A stretch of 64,000 nucleotides of DNA, from positions 1-64,000 of the forward strand of contig JAQNDB010000202.1 in the NCBI GenBank assembly GCA_029204045.2, written 5' to 3'. This document shows, piece after piece, positions 24,801 to 33,100 of the stretch. The translations under genes and the position numbers were made by a program. Position 1 is the first letter of the stretch, and the number at the start of each line of letters is the position of its first letter. Source of the DNA: Tillandsia leiboldiana. Its lineage: Eukaryota; Streptophyta; Magnoliopsida; Poales; Bromeliaceae. The notes under the pieces are model-generated. The model saw only the letters and a program-made list of their open reading frames with translations, had not been told where the DNA came from and did no database searches.

Positions 24801-25060
24801 GCCGTCGTGGCAAAAGAGTGCTCCGGCATCCTCGGTACACGAACTCCTGCCCAAGCTCGTGGAAGGCCACCATCCTCGACTCTCAGACAATAGTCGCGAA
24901 GCACCTCGCCAGCTAGTCCATCCCGAGCATCACATCGAAGCCTCGGAACTCCTACAAGACCAACAGGTCTGCCGGCATAATCCATGGCTCTAGCTGCACA
25001 AGACAAGACCAATAATACTCCACGTGCGAAGCTTGATAAAAATGTGAACCTCTTGTGCAC
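21801..25060 (-). pseudogene. pol: gypsy-3 pol pseudogene
   Basis: Decayed pol on the minus strand. Recognisable pieces in sense order: the protease-RT linker with VEVPTAAPELEDIPIVREF (25060-24617), RT N terminus with LRELKAQLQDLMEKGFIRPS (24711-24298), RT MPFGLTNAPVAFMDLMNRVF (24385-24161), RT connection RSFMGLAGYYRRFVEGFTKL (24078-23818), a piece before integrase (23256-23068), integrase core EIVRLHGVPTSI and STAFHPRTDGHSERTIQ (22706-22485), integrase C terminus (22365-22105), and a chromodomain-like tail VKVLWSNHEEREATWELE (22133-21801). RNase H lies near 23400-23760 with stops. There are frameshifts and stops throughout, and no piece is longer than about 150 codons. Confidence 0.85.
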
Positions 25061-25720
25061 GTGGTAAACATCCTCCTCTAGTCCGTGCAGTGATGTGAAT
25101 GCTCGCTACGTGACCGGTCGCAAAAGAAACCTCGACCAGCGCTGTAGAGACTCGATCGCTTTGCGACTGCTGTCTCTGCCGCTGTAGCTGCTACTGCTAC
25201 CTATGGGATCCACTAGACCTCCGTCGTCCTGAATGACCACGACTCTGAGACTGTGATCGCGGTAGCCTAGGCGGTCTCCTCTCGCTGGTCTTTCCTACGC
25301 CCTCAGTAGTTGGGTGCTTCCCCTTTGAGCTCTGTCCGGGCGCCTGAGCTCTCTCACTCATGACAACCGCGCCCCTCTCAATCTATAATGCTAGCTCAAG
25401 CAACACATCAAGGGTCAGCAGTCTCTGAGAATGAACAAGGTCAAAGGTCTGCCTGCTCCCTGAGCTCTGCTGCTAAAAGAAGGTGCTGTCGGTAAAAAGG
25501 GGGCACAACAGGTGGTGCAGGGGCTCCAAAACTCACTGTGCTTGCTCACTCCCTTGAGCTAAAAATCACTCCAAGAGTTCCTCCTGCCACGGTTCCTCTC
25601 CTCGAAACGAGTAATCTGCGCTCGCAACTCGTCCATCACGGCAGACCTCTCCTGCCCAATCTCCGTAGGGGTGCCGGAGCGAAGAGTGGAGGAACACGTC
25701 GACTAGGAGCCATCCTTAGC
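25061..25720 (-). pseudogene. gypsy-3 gag remnant
   Basis: In sense an ATG at about 25713 opens MAPSRRVPPLFAPAP and soon meets a stop. Downstream pieces resemble the tail of Gag after the capsid (Ser/Gln/Arg-rich). I find no capsid motifs and no clear CCHC knuckle, so a large part is deleted or unrecognisable. Confidence 0.5.
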
Positions 25721-25992
25721 CAAAGTGGAAAGAACACCGAGCCAGAAAACACGCAACGCTTTACCCAATCTAGCGAAAGTCAAGAACATCTCTTTACTTC
25801 TGTAGCTTTATGTTGTCTGCAGCCAACATAGTTGCCCGACAGAATGAAGGTATGTCAATCCCTCTCCAACCTCATGGAGAGTCAATAAAACGAATCACCG
25901 ACTTTCGCGATAAATCACGTCTCTCACTCCCTATCATCCTAGGGTCTGCCAAAAGCCTAGGGTTTCCTAAGTTCCAACTGACCTATCTCTAA
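25721..25992. other. 5' untranslated region of gypsy-3
   Basis: Non-coding sequence between the gag start and the primer-binding site. It includes TTATGTTGTCTGCAGCCAAC (25808-25827), also present before the gags of gypsy-4 (40622-40641) and gypsy-5 (51548-51570, opposite strand), so it is a conserved leader element of this family. Confidence 0.6.
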
Positions 25993-26004
25993 GTTCTGAT
26001 ACCA
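25993..26004 (-). other. Primer-binding site of gypsy-3
   Basis: In sense TGGTATCAGAAC, the initiator tRNA-Met complement with one mismatch, 8 bp from the LTR end. Confidence 0.8.
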
Positions 26005-26012
26005 TCTTAATT

Positions 26013-28001
26013 TGTCACGCTCCGGGGTAAACCAAAATCTGGGCCCGTCAACAGATCCGCCGTGCACGCTGAATTTCCCATGTACACGAAGCACTACAAC
26101 CTGCTCAAGTATAAGAGAAGTATATAAAAGAGCAAAAGAAACAGAGCTGTAAACTAAAAATCATCTCAGACTAAAACTGTATAAATAAAAACATAAGTAC
26201 ATCAACATCTCCAAGAGTATAAATATACAAAACCATCTCTTAGAAATGTAATATACAACCAGCTGGCTAAAGCTAGACCCAAATATACAGTAGTCTGAAC
26301 AGCTAAACTATAAATACAAGAAGTAGTACAATCCTGGGTCCACCACTAGCTCTCGAGATGGTAGGAGATCTATCTAGCCACCGATCCCCCTCGCCACGAT
26401 CCACCGCCACCACAACCGCTGCGAAGAAACCTAAACCAAGGAGGAAAAAAAAAAGGGGGAGCAACAACGAGTGTGAGAACTACTAAAAGCTAGTAGTTCT
26501 CAGTGGGTATATCATCAAACTCCGACTTACCCACTAAGTCTACTAGAGGCGAGAAAAGGTGAAGTGGTAAAGTAGGAAAGTAAAGCTGTTACTACTATGC
26601 TTTTAATGCTATAATGAATAATAACAACTGGTATATGCATGCATCACTAAAAGATAACTGGCGAGATATAACCCAATCTAACCGACCTATATAAGGCTCG
26701 GTCCGGCTCGCACAACCATCACAATCGGTCACACTAACACCTGTGTATCGCCGACGTGGAATCATACTCCAATATCAATCCAGCCGCCTATTCCGGAGTG
26801 GTACTCGAGGGGCGCAACCCTGCTCGTGGAACGTAACCAAGTCGAGTATGTAGCAGGCCCCAGTCATGACTATGCTCAAAGTGGAAGATTCTATCCACTA
26901 ATGAAATCCCGGTCCCAACCCGATGCAAGATCACTAATCGGTCAAACCGCCCAAAATCCGCGGTTATCGAACATCCTACGAGTCAACAATCCGGTGCAAA
27001 CCCACCCGACTCGATACATAATTTCAAATCGGTCCAACCGCCCAAGATCCGCGGTTGCCGAACATCCCACGAGTCAACAATCCGGTGTAAACCCACCCGA
27101 CTTGATAACCATGTCTACACTATCTCCAAACCCATGCTCAAAATCCCGAGCAATATGTATCAACATGAAAGGTGAGAAGAATACAAGTTTTCTCCTTAGT
27201 TTAGTTCCAACATGATAGTGTAGCAACAAAAGAAGGTAACCTATCTAGATGTCCATACAAGCATGCATTTGTCCTCACATAAGATAGGTTTAGAGATCAT
27301 CAAGACAATAGGTTTTAGCATGATTTATAAGAATAGGAAAGGCATGGAACAACAATCATCATGCTGAAATTCAAGTAGGCTAAGTGCGTATGTCACAGTT
27401 TTGATGTGCTTTGGAAATCCACCTAGAAACGCGTCGATCCAAGGTCTGATCGTGCTGAAAATTGGTGTGTGCGATCCCCTGCCTCCTACCGATCCAACGA
27501 ACCACAAATCTCCACGAGATCACTGCCGGATTGAGCACAATTGCAAAAACTTCGTCCTCAGCTCAGAAATTCCAGCAATCGACATATGTGAGAAAAAATG
27601 TAAAATCTGCTATTTATAGCTTATTGTAATAATCCAAATTTGGTTTCTAAGTCCTTCCCTAACTTAGGAACATCCACAAATCCACAAAAGCTATCTTTTA
27701 AGTCCCAAAATCTATCTAATGACCTGCTTTGAAAATGTTGTCCAAAATCTGTACCAAAATCCAGCATGCAAAGTTCATCTTAGTGTGGAGTCCAATTCCA
27801 ACAAAATCACAAGGGGAAACCAAGAAGGAAAATTCTCACCACATTCTTAATGTTGTAACTAATCTCTTAAATCATCAATAAATCTCCAATTAAACCACAA
27901 AATTGCCTTCACAATAGAAATAACATATAAGGGTTCATTAATCACAACATGCAGAATTCAGCACCTTGAGTCTGTAAAAAGACCTAGTAAAGTGTATCAA
28001 A
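26013..28001 (-). repeat. LTR E, 5' LTR of gypsy-3
   Basis: Starts TGTCACGCTCCGGGG on the plus strand and resembles LTR G (40827) over its first few hundred bases. It holds two tandem ~93 bp units with AATCCGCGGTT-type cores (about 26925-27105) and a minus-strand TATA-like GCTATAAATAGC near 27611-27622. The right end is lost where LTR F begins. No gene seen; the short ORFs here have no recognisable features. Confidence 0.68.
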
Positions 28002-28775
28002 TGTTACGCCCCGGGGTCGAAACTACGACCCGGGCTTGCCAACAGATCCGCCGCCCATACGGGAAGCCCCGCATAGACGAAGCGTCTAACCTGCAAAAGA
28101 TAGTATTACAGTTATACAGTTATCAGAGCGATAAATAAGCTGCTGTAAAATAAAATCCAAACCACTGTACAACTGGAATAAAGTACAAGATCCATCTCCC
28201 AAATGTAAATAATACATAATCTAATCCACAGGAATAGTACAAATAAAAATCCACCTATATATCATCTATGAATCCAAAAAGAAATGTAAACTAAAATAAT
28301 AATACATCAGTGTACAATAAAATCCCACAATCCGGGATGATACATCTATCTCGCCAAAATGAACTACACTGGTAGGGATCTATTTCGTGACTCCCTGTCC
28401 TCGGTCCATCAAGCCAGCTAGAGCAGGAACGCAGAGAAAAGCCTCTGCAAAACTGTCACCGACAGAGGGTGTGAGAACTACATCCTACAGTAGTTCTCAG
28501 TGGGTACCGTCTCCAAGACCAACGGTCTGCCCACTAAGTCTACTAGAGGCATAAAATAACGACGCAGTAAAACTGTAATGAAAAGCTAGAAATAACTCTA
28601 CAGCTATCATGCCTCTATCTAAAAATGCTCAATGGGTGATACAGATGAAAATGATGCATCGACTCTAACTCAGTATACTCAAACAACCCAATCACACTGA
28701 CTGCTACATAGGGTCCAGTCAAACCTGCGACTACCCACAACCTCATACCCGCACTGGGTCAGGAATTACGTAAGC
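28002..28775 (-). repeat. LTR F, truncated gypsy LTR
   Basis: Begins TGTTACGCCCCGGGG on the plus strand, again the terminus of this LTR group, but with LTR E instead of a primer-binding site to its left. It is cut by copia-2 at 28776. It may be a solo LTR that inserted in LTR E. Confidence 0.6.
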
Positions 28776-29002
28776 TGTTACGGAATTTGAGTTGGCGTAG
28801 TTTCGTGAAAGTCTCAAGTCTTGAAGATTGAAGGTGAAGAAAGTTGGATCATTTAACTCAATCTCAAGAAAGAAGAATTCAAAAGGATCAGGTATGTTTA
28901 ACTAAAGATTTTGTGTGATCCGAATACTTCTTGTAGTGTAGAAACACTTGGAAGAATCTTTCATTGCATAAAAATCAAAAACTGGACTTGGGACATGTTC
29001 AG

Positions 29003-29283
29003 GATCCGGATCAGGTTGTTCGATCCGGATCCCGAAGGTGGTTCGTTCATACACCAGTTCAATCCGGATCGTAGCCTCTTGATCCGGATCCCGAACACTT
29101 AGTTTACCATCTTCCTTGAACGATCCGGATCAGGCTTCGCAATCCGGATCCCGAACGTTGATGTTTGGTGAACTGTATGAACGATCCGGATCAAGCACTT
29201 CGATCCGGATCCCGAACCTTCATTTTTCTGGAACTGGCTGACTCGTTACGACGATCCGGATCACAGCTAGTCCGATCCGGATC
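29003..29283 (+). promoter_or_regulatory. U3 palindrome array: five pairs of GATCCGGATC
   Basis: Ten copies (two with A for the first G) start at 29003, 29022, 29061, 29081, 29122, 29141, 29183, 29202, 29253 and 29274. Spacing within pairs is 19-21 bp, and pair starts are 58-70 bp apart. In the first four pairs the second member is followed by CCGAA. The array ends about 67 bp before the TATA box. Known Sirevirus LTRs also carry clustered palindromes upstream of TATA, with another consensus. Confidence 0.85.
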
Positions 29284-29349
29284 GCCGTCCGTAAAATTTC
29301 CAGAAATGTTAGGTTTTTGATTCTTATCTCCTTCCTAGGGTTTCTAACC

Positions 29350-29357
29350 TATAAATA
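29350..29357 (+). promoter_or_regulatory. TATA box of copia-2 5' LTR
   Basis: TATAAATA in CCTATAAATAGACCC, a strong plant TATA context, placed after the palindrome array. Transcription should start near 29380. Confidence 0.75.
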
Positions 29358-29645
29358 GACCCTATGACTCTTCTTCTAGGGCTAATCCAAAAAGAGGCCG
29401 AAAATAACAATAGCCGTCATTTTCATATATACGCCTCTAGATCCACATATAGAGAAGAAAGGAAATCATTAGAGAATACTCTATGTTTCTTCATCTATAT
29501 TGATTAGTTTGATTCTAGGTTTTCATACTCACATCTTGAGTTGAATCAAACTAATGAATACTTAGATGGTATTTCCGATCTATCTTTGATCTAAGTATTC
29601 GGCGGATCATCACCACCCAAAATAACGATTTACCCCAAAAATCGG

Positions 29646-29828
29646 CGCGTGGATTCGCGTGTCCTTGTGGATTCAAGGTTCAACCGCTCTCGTGGATTCG
29701 GAGCGAGGCACGTTCGTGGATTCGAAGGGTGCTATTGGGTGAAGACCGTGGATTCGGTCGGACGTCGTGGATTCGACGTTGGACGCCGTGGATTCGGCGT
29801 TGGGCGCAGATCGTGGATTCGAGAAGCG
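29646..29828 (+). repeat. Hairpin array: eight GTGGATTC cores with different stems
   Basis: Eight units each have arm-G-TGGATT-C-arm. Stems in order: CGCG/CGCG; CCTTG/CAAGG; CGCTC(T)CG/CGGAGCG with a bulged T; GCAC.TTCG/CGAA..GTGC with a small internal loop; GACCG/CGGTC; ACGTCG/CGACGT; ACGCCG/CGGCGT; CGC...TCG/CGA...GCG. The loop is invariant while the stems vary and stay paired. The array lies 296-478 bp downstream of the TATA box, so in the leader of the genomic RNA. Confidence 0.85.
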
Positions 29829-30126
29829 TCGCGGAGCGAGCGGAGAAGATCCTCTAGGAGCGTATGGAAAAGGTTGAGTCGTAAGTGTGTACGGTAAATC
29901 ACCTTGTACGTGTTTTAATTCTAGTGGATTTCTGCCGTGTTATCGGTCCCGTGGTTTTTTACTCCGGTGATGGAGTTTTCCACGTAAAAATCTTGCGTAT
30001 TATTTTTATTTCCGCATTGGGTTTTTATCGCAACGATTTTTTGAGTGTTTATGCGTTTACACCTATTCACCCCCCTCTAGGTGTTTTTTCCCCTATTTAG
30101 ATCCGTATTACATATAACCCAACAAG

Positions 30127-30138
30127 TGGTATCAGAGC
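30127..30138 (+). other. Primer-binding site of copia-2
   Basis: TGGTATCAGAGC, a full 12-base complement to the 3' end of plant initiator tRNA-Met, two bases after the LTR. The gag ATG follows 20 bp later. Confidence 0.92.
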
Positions 30139-30157
30139 GGGAATAGGGTTGTAAACA

Positions 30158-33100
30158 ATGGTTGAAGGTGGAAACATCAACCGACCCCCGTTCTTCGATG
30201 GAACAAATTATGCGTACTGGAAAGTACGGATGAAAGCCTTTTTAATTTCCATCGACGAACGGGTGTGGCAATCGATTGAATTAGGATGGACTAATCCAAC
30301 TGAATTTATTGGTGATGTTCGCACCTTAAAACCTAGGTCGAAATGGACCAAGGAAGAGTTAGATTCATCTTCTTACAATGGCAAGGGAATTAATGCTATC
30401 TTTAATGCCTTATCTCAAACTGAATTCTCTCGCGTCTCGGCATGTGAGACTGCGAAAGAAATCTGGGATGTTCTTCAGGTTACACATGAGGGAACTAACC
30501 TCGTGAAGATTCAGAAACTGCAAATGCTTACGAGCAAGTTTGACTCTATCTTAATGGCAGAAAATGAATCTTTCACGGACTACTATACACGATTGCAAGA
30601 CATCGTAAACTCATGTGCTAATCTGGGAGAGAAGATTCCAGAATTTAAGATTGTAAGAAAAATCTTAAGAACTCTCCCTGAACGATTTCGCCCAAAGGTT
30701 ACTGCCATTGAAACTATTAAACACCCGGACGAAATACGTGTAGAAGAATTAGTTGGTTCATTACAAACTTATGAAATGACATTTACTACTAACAATTCTT
30801 CTGGAAAGGCATCCACTTCTAAGTCTTCAGGTTATGCGTTGAAAAAAACTAAGGAAGAAGACGCGGATACGTCCTCCTCAGACGATGACGAGAACCTTTC
30901 TATGGAGGAATTTGAGAAGCAGCTCGCTCTCTTGACAAGGAAGTTTCGCCGCAACTTTCGAAGGGGTAATTCAAGCAAATCTCCATCCTTCGGAAAGTCG
31001 AACAAAGGCAAGGGTACTTCAAGTCACAAGTCAAGAAAGCAAGAGAACTTCTCAAAGGATAAGAAAAGTTCAGAAGGACAACTGCAATGCTTCAAATGTC
31101 GAGGCTACGGCCACATTGCAACGGAGTGTCCTAACAAGTATCCGGCAAAGAAGAAGGCGATGCTAGTCGTCACTTGGGATGACAACTCAACGTCAAATGA
31201 GTCGTCTTCGAGTGATGAAGAAAAGAGCTCCACCGCATTCCAAGCGTCCGTATCTTCACCCTTCATGTGCTTTATGGCAAGTACATCTGAGTCGTTGTCC
31301 AACTCCACTGTTGAAAAGAACGCAACGGACAACGAATCGGATGATTCGGAAGGTGAAGATTTTGCTCTAGCCTACCGCAGACTTTTGAGGGACTCAAAGA
31401 AAGTGGCTAAGCAAAACAAGAGTTTGAGAGGGAGAGTGCATGATCTCGAAGAAGAAGCAAAAAGAGCGACTTCTCTCTCAAATGCTCTTGAAGTGGAAAG
31501 GGAAAACCTGATAAAGGCAAATGCTTCCCTTCAAGAGTCCAATGAGCAACTTGAGAAGGAACATACAAATCTGGTGGATAACGCGAATCACTTCTCAAAG
31601 CTCTACAACGAGGCTCGACAGGATAACCTGGAAATGACAAAGACCATTTTCCAACTCAAGAATGACTTACAGCGATTCTCTTCAGGAAGGAGTAAGTTGG
31701 ATAGACTTCTTGGTCTTGGTCAATCAAATAGGTTCGGCCTCGGATACACTCAAACTGGAAACAGTCCAAGTTCGAGTGAGACAGTTTTTGTGCCTCAGTC
31801 GGTATCTCCTCCTCCGACACAGGAATTCAAGACAAACAACGACAACAAACCTACTTCATCCTCTTTGGGATCGTCAAGATCTAAGGTATGTTTTCGTTGT
31901 GGTGTTTCAGGGCACATAAGAAGATATTGCAAGACGGGAGTCGAACGCTCATCTCAAGGACCTCTTGCAACAACTACCAAAAAGGCTCCTCCCCGAAAAT
32001 CAAAGCAAAACTTTTCAAATGAAAAGAGATTTGGTAGTTCATCGCGCAAGACGATCTCATCAAGGAACAACAATCGCTATAACAAGACGCCTTCACCTAG
32101 GCATATAACTTCACGACCATTACCGACGCACTCCAAAAGGGTTTGGGTGCGCAAAGGTGAAATTTTCCCTTGTCTTGTTTCCAATGTTTCCTTGCATGCA
32201 TATGATAGTTCGTCTTGGTATCTGGATAGCGGGTGTTCCCGTCACATGACCGGTGACAAAAATAGTTTTCAAAATCTTGAGAAAATCTCCGGAGGACACG
32301 TTGTTTTCGGAGACGGTCGATCTTCCAAAATTGTTGGAAAAGGGACGGTAGCTATTCCAGATGGCCCGATTTTGAAAAACGTCTTATTTGTTGATGGCCT
32401 TAAGACTAACCTCATAAGCATAAGTCAACTTTGCGACAATGGTTTTTCAGTTAACTTTTCATCTGTTGAATGCGTTGTAACTGATAAGGACCATGTCTTC
32501 TTTTTAAAAGGGGTTAGATCTGAAAACAATTGTTATGTTGTTCCTAATAAATTTTCTGAAAATTGTAACTTAGCTGCTTTGAATAATGAAACTCTTTGGC
32601 ATGAAAGGCTAGGTCACTTAAATTTTAAGGAACTTACTAGAATTTCAAACAAGGACGTGGTCAAGGGGGTTCCAAAGCTTTTATTTAAACAAAACGTTGT
32701 GTGTGGTGGTTGCCAAAAGGGAAAACAGTCTAGGACTGCACACAAGAACTTGAACCACGTTGGTACAAAACGGCCCTTGGAACTTTTGCACATGGACTTA
32801 ATGGGGCCGACCCGTCAACCATCTTTGGGAGGTAAATGGTACATTTTTTTATTGGTTGATGATTTCTCTCGGTTTTCATGGGTAGCATTTTTAAAAGAGA
32901 AAGCTGATACGTTTGACTCTTTTCATGAGATTTGCCATCGTATTATGATTGAAAAGAATGAAAAGATCATTCGTGTTAGAAGTGATAGAGGTGGAGAATT
33001 CATAAATTCAAAATTCATTGATTTTTGCACTTCAAATGGAATCAAACATGAATTCTCGGCACCCTATACACCTCAGCAGAATGGTGTTGTTGAGCGCAAG

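Larger units (their letters stand above)
21757..26012 (-). mobile_element. gypsy-3 internal domain (Tekay/Del-like)
   Basis: A 4.26 kb minus-orientation internal domain running from a primer-binding site (26004-25993) to a polypurine tract (21768-21757). All coding parts are broken. It is short for this group, mainly because the capsid part of gag is missing. Confidence 0.8.
28776..30124 (+). repeat. copia-2 5' LTR
   Basis: A 1349 bp LTR, TGTTACGG...CCCAACA. In order it has the palindrome array (29003-29283), TATA box (29350-29357), hairpin array (29646-29828) and U5 end. The only ORFs in it are short translations of the repeats. Confidence 0.95.

Noticed and set aside
29003..29283. Regularly spaced short repeats resembling a CRISPR array
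   Set aside because: 10-bp palindromes with uneven spacers in a plant LTR, upstream of a TATA box, with no cas genes.
29649..29897. Arg/Ser-rich ORF (MDSRVLVDSRF...) found in all copia LTRs
   Set aside because: It is a translation of the GTGGATTC hairpin repeats. Its repetition follows from the DNA repeat, and it lies in the LTR leader.
30127..30138. tRNA-like sequence
   Set aside because: Only the 12-base primer-binding complement of initiator tRNA-Met; no cloverleaf around it.
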